A stretch of 64,000 nt of DNA from Chamaecyparis obtusa (lineage: Eukaryota; Streptophyta; Pinopsida; Cupressales; Cupressaceae). The translations under genes and the position numbers were made by a program. The notes under the pieces are model-generated. The model had not been told where the DNA came from, did not search any database, and saw only the letters and a program-made list of their open reading frames with translations. Every line of letters starts with the position of its first letter. Position 1 is the stretch's first letter. Below, in pieces: positions 34,403 through 45,589 of the stretch. The stretch lies in NCBI GenBank assembly GCA_027943335.1, contig BSBK01006021.1:745501-809500 (forward strand). Direction: 5' to 3'.

Positions 34403-37400
34403 GGAAGGAATAGTGTTGGTGTTAGGTTTCATTTATTATTGAATTCAATGGTTTCCAAGATGTGTTGAGGAGTTTTCTCCTTGTTTAATGTTAATTGTTC
34501 TTGCACAATCCACTCATACAACAGTGAAATGCTATGTGGAAGGGATGGTTGATAGTGTTCCTTGAGGGAAGGGGGATTTTGAAAGACTTGTTATCATTGT
34601 ATTGTGTATTTCCAATATGTTTGTGCAGGGCAGACTGGGAGAATGAAGGATCACTCACCGATTGCATGATAACCCAGTTTTGAAGGGTCACTAGTTGAGG
34701 GGACAGTCAAGATCCTGATGATTGGGCCATTGGAGGACCCTATTTCTTTGTATTAATTGCTATTCAAATTGGATGCATGGATTTCTTATGAATTATCAAC
34801 TGCTATGTATCCTACAACTGCATCCATTAATTTGCATATACTTCTCTATGGTTGTAAGCCACTTAGAGATCAAAATAGAGAAACTAAATCAAAATTGTTC
34901 TTTGTCCTATTTCCTTTTAACAAAGTCTCAACTATCAATGATAAAATATACATTTGATGCCCTAAGCTATCAAATATACAAATGGCACCTACCTAGAAGC
35001 TCACCAAGAGAATGAAGGATCACTCACTAATTGCATGATAACCTAGTTTTGAAGGGTCACTGGTTGAGGGGATAGTCAAGGTCTAGATGATTGGGCCATT
35101 GGAGGACCCTAGTTCTTTGTATTAATTTCTATTCAAATTGGATGCATGGATTTATTGTGAATTATCAGCTGCTATGTATCCTGCAACTACATCCATAAAT
35201 CTACATATACTTCTCTAGGGTTGTAAGCCACTTAGGGATCAAAATAGAGAAACTAAATAAAAACCTGGTTTTGAAGGGTCACTGGAAGAGGGGAATGAAG
35301 AATCACTCATTGATTGCATGATAACCCCACCAAGCATTCTTTCCTTTAATTTTTCACAATATCTCAAAGTATGATCATTATTCTTTACTTTCTTCTATAT
35401 GTTATTCTTTCTATGGTTTTGTTATCTCAGAAATATATCAAAAACATTGCAGATGTACCTATAAAAGTAAAATATTGTCCTTCAATTGTTCCACATTGAA
35501 GCATTTCCTCTTTGGATTATTCTCTTTGTTTGTACAATATCCGTCAAAAATGGTTCCCATATTTCTTCAAGATCTATTTTAATCTTTATATTGCAATTTT
35601 GATTAGATTTGAACTATAGTTGATTTCATTAGTATTTTATAACATATACTCCTAATGTGAAATGTGGAGAGAAAGAAAGAGACACACTAGGTATGAATTA
35701 CATGATATACCCATCATCACTTAGCACTTAAATAATAAATTATGGATAGGGAACAACCCCCAAACCTCTAGATGTTTGTTTCATGTTGGCCTCTTATTAT
35801 ATGCAAAGGTAGGTCTGTCTTAATTAGGCTAACAACCATAGTGTAGGGGCCATAAATTATGGAACCCAAAATAGTGCACACTTGTATTAAATTAGGTTCA
35901 GTATACTACAAGGGAATGGAAACCATGCAATAGTGCCTCATGGGGATGGAAGAAACCCTTCACCAAGAAGATGGTTGTGTCTGCAATATTTACTAGAGGC
36001 AAAGAACATAATTTGGTTCCAGCAATTACTCCTAGAAGATAATGGCACCCACAAAACACTTGGAAATGATAGCACTCACTATATCTTTTATCACTCTTTT
36101 AAATTTGGGACAATAAATCTCAAGGATTGATCAATGAATTCTTGAACACAAAGAACCATTGATAGATATGATTCATGTGTACAATAGCCAACAACAAGTT
36201 GTTCCAATCATGATGTCCAATAATTATGTTAGAAAAAGCATATACAAATCCCTTACACAACCATAATAGATTCAAACCATGAAATATAAGAACCTAACAA
36301 TGGGACTAACAAAGATACAGCCTAAACAAAGCTTGATCATATTCTACCCTATTGTAAGGCCCAAGAAGTAACTCTATCTTAAAGCTACACATTCCTCTAG
36401 ATGAAGCTCAAAGGTCAGGTAGCTGAAGCATAGCAATACTTGAATGAATATAGGAATAATTTGATGTACAATCATTTACTAACTTGGTTTGTGGGTTTTC
36501 CACATAATATTTTCCCTTTAACCACATTTATATTTTGAGAAAATTAGAAAAAATTGTTTCAGATTTATATTATCCTTTTGAACTAGCACACTGCCATCAA
36601 AATGCATAATCATTGGTCATCTCAACAAAATTCCTATTGATTAGTAGGATATCCTTATAAAAATTTGATGCATGGATTTCTTGTGAATTATCGACTGCTA
36701 TGTATCTTGCAACTATGGAAGGAATATTGTTGGTGTTAGGTTTCATTTATTATTGAATTTAATGGTTTCCAAGATGTGTTGAGGATTTTTCTCCTTGTTT
36801 AATGTTAACTGTTCCTACACAATCCACTCATAAAATAGTGAAATGCTATGTGGAAGGGATGGTTGATAGTGTTCCTTGAGGGAAGGGGGATTGTGAAAGA
36901 CTTGTTATCATTGTATTGTGTATTTCCAATATGTTTGGATGCAAGGTAGACCAGGAGAATGAAGGATCACTCACTGATTGCATGATAACCCGGTTTTGAA
37001 GGGTCACTGGTTGAGGGGATAGTCAAGGTCCAGATGATTTGACCATTGGAGGACCCTATTTCTTTGTAGTAATTTCTATTCAAATTGGATGCATGGATTT
37101 CTTGTCAATTATCAGCTTCTATGTATCCTACAACTACATCCGTAAATCTCCATATACTTCTCTTGGGTTGTAAGCCACTTAGGGATCAAAATACAGAGAC
37201 TAAATCAAAATCGTTCTTTGTCCTATTTCCTTTTAACAAAGTCTCAACTATCAATGATAAAATATACATTTGATGCCCTAAGCTATCAAATATACAAATG
37301 GTGCCTACCTAGAAGCTCACCAGGAGAATGAAGGATCACTCACTGATTGCATGATAACCCAGTTTTGAAGGGTCACTGGTTGAGGGGATAGTCAAGATCT

Positions 37401-37690
37401 AGATGATTGGGCCATTAGAGGACCCTAGTTCTTTGTATTAATTTCTATTCAAATTGGATGCATGGATTTATTGTGAATTATCAGCTGCTATGTATCCTAC
37501 AACTGCATCCATAAATCTGCATATACTTCTCTAGGGTTGTAAGCCACTTAGGGATCAAAATAGAGAAACTAAATAAAAATAATTCTTTGTCCTATTTCCT
37601 TTTAACAAAGTATCAACTATCAATGATACAATACATTTGGTGCCCTAAGCTATGAATACAAATGGAACCTAGCTAGAAGCTCACAAGCTA
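34403..37690. repeat. Two-level internal duplication in the CACTA element
   Basis: A 369-base unit beginning GAATGAAGGATCACTCAC starts at 34641, 35010, 36957 and 37326. The pairs are themselves part of a larger duplicated block: 34403-35330 and 36719-37690 start with the same GAAGGAATA-T/G-TGTTGGTGTTAGG string, 2,316 bases apart. A shorter partial copy lies near 35270-35330. The 1.4 kb between the blocks (35331-36718) holds no gene. Confidence 0.8.
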
Positions 37691-37726
37691 TCCATTTGAT
37701 AACCACAGTCAACATTTCAAAAAAAT

Positions 37727-37990
37727 GGATATCCTTGAGCACAAGCACCAATAACATCAAATAATGGAGTTAAAGCATGGGCTAGGGCACGACACTAGTA
37801 GAATGTAGTCATTTTAGTGACAGTAATTTATAATGGTGTCATTAAACATATATGCCAATAATATTAACAAACATGAATCCAAATAGTTGAATACAGTGAA
37901 TCGATATCCTTGAGCACAAGCACCAATAATATCAAATAATAGAGATAAAGCACTGGCTACGACACAACACTAGTAGAATGCAGTCATTTT
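37727..37990. repeat. Sub-terminal tandem repeat in CACTA, two units
   Basis: Two copies of a segment starting ATATCCTTGAGCACAAGCAC and ending near AGTCATTTTAG begin at about 37729 and 37903. Sub-terminal repeats are typical transposase-binding zones in this superfamily. Confidence 0.7.
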
Positions 37991-38317
37991 AGAGAGAATT
38001 CATGATCAAATAAAATGAAATGCATTCAAATATGATGCCAGAGGCTCGAAAGATGAAGAAATCACATACCTTCTCCTAGGCTCAGCTTTCGCTCCTTTTC
38101 TCCCGTTCCCTCTATCCAATCAAAATAAAAATTATGAGCCCATTTCACTTTTTTTTTTTAATCTATACTCTGAATCTCTCAGAATTCTGATGGTCAATTA
38201 AACACCCATCAGAATACCAACATCATCGGGGCCTATTACAAAAAAAAACACCAAATTTGTAATAAAAAGTTACCCGTCGGAAACTTCTGTCGAAATTTGG
38301 CCCCAAATGTAGTAGTG

Positions 38318-38320
38318 TCT
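38318..38320. repeat. Target-site duplication TCT, right copy (CACTA)
   Basis: Matches 31118-31120. Confidence 0.88.
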
Positions 38321-38369
38321 ACTTGGCTAATCTTATGCAATCTTGGGTACATATTTTGGTTTCCTATGG

Positions 38370-38620
38370 TAGTTTCCCACATGAGGAAGTAGGACACTAG
38401 CACAAGATTTCCATGTCACACGAGACTTCACACCAGTCCATGCGAGAGATCTTCCTTGAGGAGAATTTCTCACGCAGCTTCCACAACCTCTTCACGCGAG
38501 CCTATGGAGAGACCTCACATGAGGAAGCCCTCTTTTGGTCTTTCCTCACATGACACTTCTCCATGGCCCACTTGAGGAAACTATTTCCTCACGTGAGTTC
38601 TGGCAAGAAAGACCTAGATT
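38370..38620 (-). repeat. Array of CACATGA/CACGTGA-type words in the T1 PMD leader intron
   Basis: At least seven words of the form CACRTGA, CACRCGA or CATGCGA occur in 250 bases, including CACGTGAG near 38595. T2 has a denser array at the same place (54425-54655). It lies between the inferred first exon and the coding exon. Confidence 0.55.
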
Positions 38621-38639
38621 ATCCTAAAACCTACCTAAA

Positions 38640-38860
38640 TCTACTAAAAAGTGTTAAAACTTGAAGTACAAGGTAGGTTATCAACTATTCACAGGTGGGT
38701 CATATGCCACCTGCTGGCTGTGACATCAAGAACACTCAAATTAGTGCAATCTCATTGGCATGCTCTCCATTTCACTAAGAGCTCTCTAAATCTCTCAAAT
38801 TCAAAGGTTGCAAATGAATTGAAAATGACCCTTTTGGGCCTTATATAGGTTTTGACCTAA
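38640..38860 (-). promoter_or_regulatory. Promoter and first (leader) exon of T1 antisense PMD gene
   Basis: On the - strand: AAAATGGAGCACTTTTGAAA, then a TATA box TATATAA (plus-strand 38841-38847), then GGGTCATTTTCAATTCATTT and a short exon ending near CAGCAGGTGGC (about 38700), a plausible GT donor. T2 has the same string of blocks with TATATAAA at 54141-54148. A TATA box conserved between two divergent copies argues that the antisense gene has its own transcription. Confidence 0.65.
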
Positions 38861-39480
38861 TTTTCAAAAGTGCTCCATTTTGCATGAAAACTTCACCCTT
38901 GGCTAAATCAACCACTCTGAATCTATTTTTAGGATCAAAATTGAAATATGAGATTCCTAAATAGCTCAAAATCACATTTTAAAATTTCTTAGACTGATGT
39001 GATCGGATACTTTTGTAGTCGACCTTCTAATGTTGTATTCTTGATAGAATCACATCTCATCCTCATTTTCTTGACTTCTTCATCTCTTTCATCAAAAATT
39101 CAATTTTGGTCAAGCATGGTCAAGCTTGGTCAACTAGACCTCAAAATCACTCCCAATCACTTTTGAATCTTCTCAATTCTTCCGTAATCTATTCTGAATT
39201 CTTCTAGATTTTTTATTTTATTTCTATCTACAACCTATTATTGTCCATCATTTTCATGATGTGTCATCTTTCAATTTTTCTCGCAAGGGGGCAGGATGAT
39301 TACATCATTGAATCTTATCAGTCTCAAATCAATCTGATCCTAATCAAAAGTCCTCATTGCTAGGGGCATTTCATCACTCGAGGCATGTTCAGTTTTTCAT
39401 ACCTCACGGTCAAAATTAGATGTTCCACTATCTTGAATCACTAGGGGCATCCATGTGCCTTACATCTTGTCATCATACTA
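38861..39480 (+). other. T1 zone upstream of the antisense promoter, no gene seen
   Basis: Non-coding. It matches T2 in places: AAAGTCCTCATTGCTAGGGGCA at about 39347-39368 resembles the - strand near 53740-53770. Confidence 0.5.
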
Positions 39481-40030
39481 TTAGGTATCTGAGCAATGTA
39501 GCTCAGATCCCCTAAGGATCAAGCTTCATTCTGGAGATGGTTCTTGAAATCTCATTAGGTGTCTAAGCAATCTAACTTAGATCCCTGGGAATCAAGCTTC
39601 ATTCTGGACATGGTTCTCAAAATCTCTATTAGGTATTGGGGCATTCTAACCTCGATCCCTAAAAATCAAGCTTCATTCTGGAGATGGCTCTTGAAACCTC
39701 TTTTGACTAATACCTAGGAAATCTAACGCAGGTCTCAAAGGACTAAGCTTTGTTCTGGAGATAGTCCTAAAAATTTGCATCAATTATCATTTAGTTGATA
39801 GGTATTGGGGAAATCTAACCCTGACTCCTAAAGATTGAGCCTCATTTTGGGGACGGTCTTACAAAAGTGGTAATTCGATTGAGGTCTTCACAATCTACCC
39901 TAGAGTTTGGAGAATCAAGCTTCATTTTGGAGATGGTTCTACAACTCGATCTAATTGGTGTCTTGGCAACCTAACCATGACTTATGAGGATTAAACTTTG
40001 TTCTAGAGATAATCCTAAAAACCTCATCAA
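39481..40030 (+). repeat. Seven-unit tandem repeat before the T1 polypurine tract
   Basis: Units of 72-90 bases start near 39484, 39556, 39631, 39711, 39800, 39881 and 39956. Each has an AGGTNT--NGCAATCTAAC-like word and ATCAAGCTTCATTCTGGAGA with a few changes. Adjacent units differ by tens of percent by eye, so the array is old. T2 does not have it. Confidence 0.8.
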
Positions 40031-40082
40031 TTGTCACATTCATACTATTCTTTGAACCAATGCATTACTTGCACATCAATTC

Positions 40083-40096
40083 AAAGAGGGGTAAAA
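40083..40096 (+). promoter_or_regulatory. T1 polypurine tract
   Basis: AAAGAGGGGTAAAA directly precedes the LTR start TGTAATACCCC. This is the plus-strand priming site. T2 has CAAAGAGGGGAAAAA at the matching spot. Confidence 0.85.
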
Positions 40097-41181
40097 TGTA
40101 ATACCCCAAAATTGGCATCTAACAATCCTAACCAATTTTGTTGCATTTAGTCTCATCCTATCAATTTCTAATCATCAAAGTCCTATTGTACTAGGCAATT
40201 CTATCTTCTGATTGACTCTACTTGACTTAGTGTCAAATGTAGAAAACCTTAAATTTGCATTAATCATACATCATATTTAATTCCTAAATACTGACTAAAT
40301 TGGCTAAATAAACACTATGGTTGATTAATTTAATTATAAAGTCCTAGCACTTTTATTAAATTAAATTCACCCTCTTTAGCTAAAATTCATGAAAAGGAAC
40401 TAAATAAATATTTGGTTTTAAATAATAAATATCTTCATCTCAATAAATTAATTTAATTATTCAAATAATTGAGAAAATCCACTTATGAGGCAATATTGTA
40501 TTTATTTAAATTAAATATTCTCTCCAAAATCTTCTCTGCAGTTCAGAAAAAGAAACTTTGAGTTAATTGAAATTCAAAAATGTAATAAAATAGTTAAAGC
40601 TCCACACATGCAAAAAACATAAAAATCTGACTGTCTTTCTATTCTAAACTGATCTCTCATCCAGTCTTCACCATTCATCTGATTCAATCTCGACTGTCGA
40701 TTGAATCTAGGATTCAATAAAAGAACTCTCATTTCTCATTCAAAGGATCCCAACTTTTCAAGCAACAAAGTGTTGTTGCATGGTTGCCAGAACTCATTTG
40801 CATTCAAGCTTTATTTTCTTAGCATAATCTTCATTTTTAGATTAATATATCATGTTTAGATTAAAGATGCATTTCACTTCTTAGTCTAGTTTGATTTCAT
40901 CGTTCTTAGATTAATTTCATCATTTCTAGATTAATCTTGTATACTCATTCTAGAATAATTTGCATTGTACTTTCAGTTAAATCCTCCATTCTAGTGTTAG
41001 TCTATGGCTGCAAGACTCTCGATCATGAGAGCAATTTTGAACCCTAAATGGATAGGAGGCAACAGGTTGACTCATTCATACATGCAAGATGAATAATCTC
41101 ATATTCATTCTTGGTTGCAACTGGTGAACAATGACTATGTTGAAGTGTGAGGCTGAATCAGAGGCCCATATTTAGCTTACA
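40097..41181 (+). repeat. T1 3' LTR
   Basis: Starts TGTAATACCCC next to the polypurine tract, as T2 does. AT-rich stretches at 40290-40520 and five or so TTAGATTAAT-type words at 40850-40950 recall T2's LTR only loosely, so the two copies are old or of different subfamilies. The right end is a guess from TTACA at 41177-41181; ATTACA near 41381 is an alternative. No coding. Confidence 0.65.
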
Positions 41182-41453
41182 CAACATCCACCTCCCCTAA
41201 AATTATGCTTACTCCTAGAAGCCTACAAAAAAATAAGGATATGCATCCCTTAATCACAAAGAATCTTACTAAGACAAAAGACAAAATGATATCTATAAAC
41301 AAGATGGAAAATAAGGACATGATATAAAGTCATTAACAGAAATATAATTTTGATTTAACAATAAACCAAAAATTACATTGATCAATCATTCATTATTTAA
41401 AAATTTAAATAGATCTAGATCTTTATTCATTCATCATGATAGAAAACATTTAT
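41182..41453. other. Unassigned DNA between T1 and element C
   Basis: AT-rich, no ORF or repeat that I can name. It may still be T1 LTR. Confidence 0.4.
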
Positions 41454-41458
41454 TAATC
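41454..41458. repeat. Target-site duplication TAATC, left copy (element C)
   Basis: Repeated at 47670-47674 after the LTR end. Confidence 0.95.
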
Positions 41459-42306
41459 TGATGCAGGAGCATCCTAGGTGTAAGAGCAATCTTGCATCAC
41501 CCAAAAATATTTTTGTTTTTGTATTCAATAAGGGTTATCTTGTGCGAGCTACTATTTATGGAAACTTGTTGTTTTTAGTAAGTTGGTCATAAATCTTAGA
41601 ATGTTCTGATTTTACATGTGGAGGTTCATCTCAGTCATATCAGTCTGCCAGTAAAGTTTCATGGCTAGATCAGGTCTAGTTTTGAAGATATTGAAGATTT
41701 TTGGTATTGGTAGTAGGGTACAGAAACTTTGAACTCAGTTTTGAAGGCATTAGAGGCCTCAGATGAGGTCAAAATTTTGGGTGATAGGCGCTTGCACTAG
41801 TCAAGCCTATAGAATGCTTTGTGGCCTTTCTGAAATAGGGTTATAATAGTCCATCGGGTCAACTGGTGATGACTTATGGTCTCTGAAAGTCGGGTCACCT
41901 GAAATGGTGGAAAATAATTTTCCTTCAAAATTTTTGTTCAGCTTTCAAAAGTTATTTTGAGCCGACTTTGATGTAATAAATTGAAAAATAAAATAATTCT
42001 AAGTTTGGTCGGCCCTTAGGGTTAAATTTTTGGAACCTTCGCAGGCGGTGAAAATTGCCTATATAAAGAAGGCCCGTAGTGTTGTCTAGGGCATTTCTGG
42101 GTAGTAGATCTAGGTATTGATTCGAGGCTTTGTCCTACATAATATTGTAAGGGAATGCCCATGAGGCTTTGCATATTGTAATTCTAAAAGTTTGTATTCC
42201 ACATTTGTGGAGATAATAAGAAGCCAATTTTTCTATTCTTAGATATTGTTGTTGTTTCTTTGTTTCTGTTATGTGTTTGTGGTATTAAGGGGAGCACCTT
42301 TCATCA
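41459..42306 (+). repeat. Element C 5' LTR, 848 bp
   Basis: Direct repeat of 46820-47669. A TATA box TATATAAA lies at 42060-42067, about 250 bases before the end; the 3' copy has CTATAAAG there. Confidence 0.95.
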
Positions 42307-42308
42307 AG

Positions 42309-42319
42309 TGGTATTAGAG
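42309..42319 (+). other. Primer-binding site of element C
   Basis: TGGTATTAGAG starts two bases after the LTR. Initiator Met-tRNA sites read TGGTATCAGAG; the C is T here. Confidence 0.85.
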
Positions 42320-42407
42320 TAGGTGTTCCTGAGTGTGTAAATAGATTTTCGATTGTGAGGCATTTTGCACCAGGACCGTGGTTAGGGTTTCAGTGTGCAT
42401 TGCAAAA

Positions 42408-43460
42408 ATGCCTCCACAAAGGGAATGTGGCAGAAGAGCTAGTGTTGTAACACCTGAGGTTAGAGCACTCCAGAGACAAGTGTGAGCATTGCAAGAGGAG
42501 ATTCACAGAGGAATAAATCTTAATGTTAGAGATGAAAGCAAGGATGAAGCTGAAGAAGAAGATCAAGAAGGAGAAGTCGAAGTTGTGAACCAGGAGGAAG
42601 AAAGACTTTTTCATGCCATTTTCAAGATTGGGAAAAGACCTAAGATTGAGGTTCCTACATTTTCAGGAAATCTTAACCCAGAGGAGTGATCAACTAGATC
42701 AATGAATGTGAATAATATTTTGAGTATGAAGATATTGATGATCTTGATAGGGTCAAATTTGTGAAGGCCAGACTGAAAGGTCATGCCAAGATCTAGTGGC
42801 AAGGGATTCAATTGGAGCGAAATAGAAGAGGGAAAGATAAAATCACAAGATGGGATCGAATGGTGGATAAATTGAAGCGGCAGTTCATTCCTATTGATTA
42901 TGAGCTTGACCTTCTGAAGAATATGCAAAGTTTGAAGCAAGCAGGAAAATCTGTTCAAGAGTATACAGAGGAGTTCTATCAAATCCTCATCAGAATGGGC
43001 CATGCAGAAGTAGATAAGGAGAAAGTTGCTCATTACCTTAATGGGTTGAGGCCAAGCATTTAGGAAGAGCTAAATCTGGTTCAAATGAATAGTATTGAAG
43101 AGGCATACTAGTTTTCCCTAAAAGTAGAGGAAAAGTTGAACAAGAAGTTTGAGAGCAGACAAAATGGAAGAGGTCGCGGTGGACAATCTAGTGGATGGTC
43201 ATATGGAGGCCGAAATGAAGATCCGAAAAAGAAAGATGAGGCCAGTAGTAGTCAAAATTAGAGAGGAAATAGTTCCAATCATTTCCAAGATCAGAACAAT
43301 AGAGATCAGAGAGGAAGAGGAAGAGGACAAGGTTCAGGAATAGGAGGCTTTCATGGAACATGTTTTCACTATGGAGAAGAAGGTCATAGGGCATTTGAAT
43401 GTCCTCAATGCCAAGGAAGGATGGATAGGAGGAATGAAGTCCAAGCCAGAGTTGCACATG
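42408..43460 (+). pseudogene. Element C gag
   Basis: ATG 42408 (MPPQRECGRRAS) follows the leader. An acidic region (DEAEEEDQEGEVEVV) precedes the gag core PKIEVPTFSGNLNPEE (about 42640-42687). A shift after 42687 moves to frame 2, where KDKITRWDRMVDKLKRQFIP (about 42836-42895) and the helix to LNGLRPSI complete the core. A glycine/arginine-rich stretch is followed by a zinc knuckle CFHYGEEGHRAFEC (about 43366-43407) whose second Cys is Tyr. Stops at 42483, 42687, 43061 and others. Confidence 0.85.
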
Positions 43461-43559
43461 TAGATAAAGATGCTAGATCATCAAATTCTGAAGATGCTGA
43501 AAGAGGAGAAATGTTGATTAACGAAAGAGTCTTGTTGAGTGGTGAGAATGAACCTGAGA

Positions 43560-43960
43560 AAAGGAGGAGCCTGTTTTGCACTAGATGCAAGTGTGAGGGT
43601 AAATGTTGTGATGTGATTATTGATAGTGGAAGCACTGAAAATTTGGTGTCAAAAGAGATGGTGACAAAGTTGAAACTCAAGAGATAGAAACACCCACATC
43701 CATATCAGATTGCCTAGGTGCAGGATGACCACAAGGTCATGGTCAGTGAACAGTGCCTAGTAAAGTTTAAGATCGGTGGGTACCAAGATGAGGTACTATG
43801 TGATATCATATCTATGGATGCATGTCATATGTTGTTGGGTAGACCATCGTAGTTTGATAGATGTGTTGTACATGATGGTCATGCGAATACCTATTCCCTG
43901 ACAAAGGATGGAGTGTGACATAAGCTAAAGCCATTGAAGGAGACCAAAGAAAAGGTATGT
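43560..43960 (+). pseudogene. Element C protease
   Basis: Aspartic protease with active site IIDSGSTENLV (about 43617-43649) and domain end MLLGRPS (about 43830-43850). TAG at 43685 and others in one frame, which continues to RT. Confidence 0.85.
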
Positions 43961-44099
43961 GGTAATGCAAGAATAACATTTGTTGATGGAAGAAAATTCC
44001 TAGATGGTATGAGGCATGAGCATGTGTGTTTTTCTTTAATTCTAAAAGATGGTAAAGAGGAAGTAGAGGATGTACCTATAGAGGTTACAAATTTGTTAA

Positions 44100-45589
44100 A
44101 TGAGTTTTAAGATATTGTATCTGATAATGTACTTGATGGATTACCACCGGTAAGGAAGATGAGTTATCAGATGGATTTGATTCCAGGAGCTAGTTTGCTA
44201 AACAAGGTAGCACATAGAATGACACTAGCAGAAAGTGAAGAGTTGAACAAATAAGTACATGAGTTATTACAAAAGGGATTCATTTGGGAGAGCCTGAGTC
44301 CATGTGTTGTACCAGTAATATTAGCACCAAAGAAGAATGGATAATGGAGAATGTGTACAGATTCCAGAGCAATAAACAAGATCACAATCAAGTATAGGTT
44401 TCCATTGCCACGAATGGATGATATTATGGATTGTTTGAGTGGAGCTGTATATTTCTCAAAGATAGATCTGAAAAATGGATATCACCAGATTCAGATCAGA
44501 GAATGAGATGAATGGAAGACTACCTTCAAGACAAAGGAAGGACTATATGAGTCGTTAGTCATGCCTTTTGGGCTAACCAATGCACCGAGCACTTTCAAGT
44601 GGCTCATGAATGAGGTTCTAAAAGAATTTATGGGTAAGTTTGTCATTATGTACCTAGATGATATTTTGATCTTTAGTAAGACATTGGAAGAGCATATGAT
44701 GCATATTCGTATGGTGTTTGAGAAGCTGAGAGATGAGAAATTGTTGATTAATTTGAAGAAGTGCAATTTTGTGAAGGAGTTAGTATATTTAGAATTTTTA
44801 GTTTTAGCAAAAGGTGTGATAATCAACCCAGAGAAAGTATAGGCTATCCTTGAATGGCCTACTCCAAGGAGTGCTACTGAGGTAAGATCTTTTCATGGTT
44901 TGGCTAGTTTTTACAAAAAATTTATCAAAAATTTTAGCAGTATTTGTGGACCCTTGACTGAATCAATGAGAGGGGATAGAAAAGAGTTCAAGTGGACTAA
45001 TGGGGTAGATAAGAGTTTTAAACTATTGAAACAGAAAGTTACAGAACAACCTATTTTAGCACTTCCTAATTTTAATAAGGTATTTCAAGTAGACTATGAT
45101 GCTAGTGGTACTGCAATAGGAGCTGTTATGAGCCAAGAAGGAAAACCTGTTGCTTATTTCAGTGAGAAGTTAAATGATGTCAAGAGAAAATATTTTGTTT
45201 ATGATCAAGAATTTTATGCTATAGTTTAGACATTGAAGAAGTGGAGACACTATCTACTTCCTAAGGAGTTTTTTTTGTATACTGATCATCAAGCTTTGCA
45301 ATATTTGAATAGTCAAGGAAAGTTGAATCAAAGACATTTGAAATGGGTTGAGTTTTTACAGAGTTATACATTTGTTTTGAAACACAGAAGTGGAAAGTCT
45401 AATAGGGTTGTAGATGCACTTAGTAGAAGGAAACTATTGCTGACAGAGATGCAAATTGAGGTGGTTGGGTTCAAGGAACTCAAGAATTTGTATCTAGAGG
45501 ATCCTGATTCTAGTGAAGCTTGGAAAGCTTGTAAAGAACTTGTTACTCTAGCTAGAATGAAGTGGCTGGATTTCATCATTTAGGATGAT
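44100..45589 (+). pseudogene. Element C reverse transcriptase and RNase H
   Basis: RT: CVVPVILAPKKNG (about 44303-44341), [16 protein letters not shown] (about 44453-44500, first Asp), [12 protein letters not shown] (44561-44596) and [11 protein letters not shown] (about 44648-44680, catalytic YLDD). RNase H: FQVDYDASGTAIGAVMSQ (about 45086-45139, Asp kept), YDQEFYAIV and YTDHQALQYL (about 45277-45306), then LKHRSGKSNRVVDALSRR. All in frame 2, broken by a few TAG and TGA stops (44341, 44505, 44840, 45227, 45581) that mostly fit lost Gln or Trp codons. Confidence 0.92.

Larger units (their letters stand above)
31121..38317 (-). mobile_element. CACTA (En/Spm-type) DNA transposon, 7.2 kb, deletion derivative
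   Basis: The left terminus CACTACTACATTTGGGG (31121-31137) is matched on the other strand by 38301-38317, with the inner parts diverging (TCAAATTCTGAC against CCAAATTTCGAC). Sub-terminal DNA is rich in TCAGA-type words at both ends, as in other CACTA elements. Coding fragments of the transposase lie at 31313-33338. The element lacks the last several hundred residues of a full transposase and the second En/Spm gene is not seen, so it could move only with help. It lies in the inferred intron of the T1 PMD gene. Confidence 0.92.
1..41181 (+). mobile_element. Tat-lineage Ty3/gypsy retrotransposon T1, 5' end outside window, interrupted by elements B and CACTA
   Basis: Read in order it shows gag, protease, G-patch-like segment, RT, Ty3-type RNase H, archaeal-type RNase H, integrase, a non-coding 3' zone, an opposite-strand PMD gene, a polypurine tract and a 3' LTR. 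RNase H duplication with the archaeal type between the Ty3-type domain and integrase is the known Tat arrangement. Removing B (10515-30413) and CACTA (31121-38317), each by its own target duplication, leaves about 14 kb. T2 on the other strand at the right end has the same order and matches stretch by stretch, which is the main support for the extent. The right end is uncertain: TTACA at 41177-41181 mirrors the TGTAAT start, but no 5' LTR is available for comparison. Confidence 0.8.

Noticed and set aside
39481..40030. CRISPR-like array
   Set aside because: Units are contiguous and degenerate without unique spacers, and the context is a plant retrotransposon.
43149..43343. 64-residue frame with Met/Arg/Glu-rich content
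   Set aside because: Out-of-frame shadow of the Gly/Arg-rich gag tail of element C.
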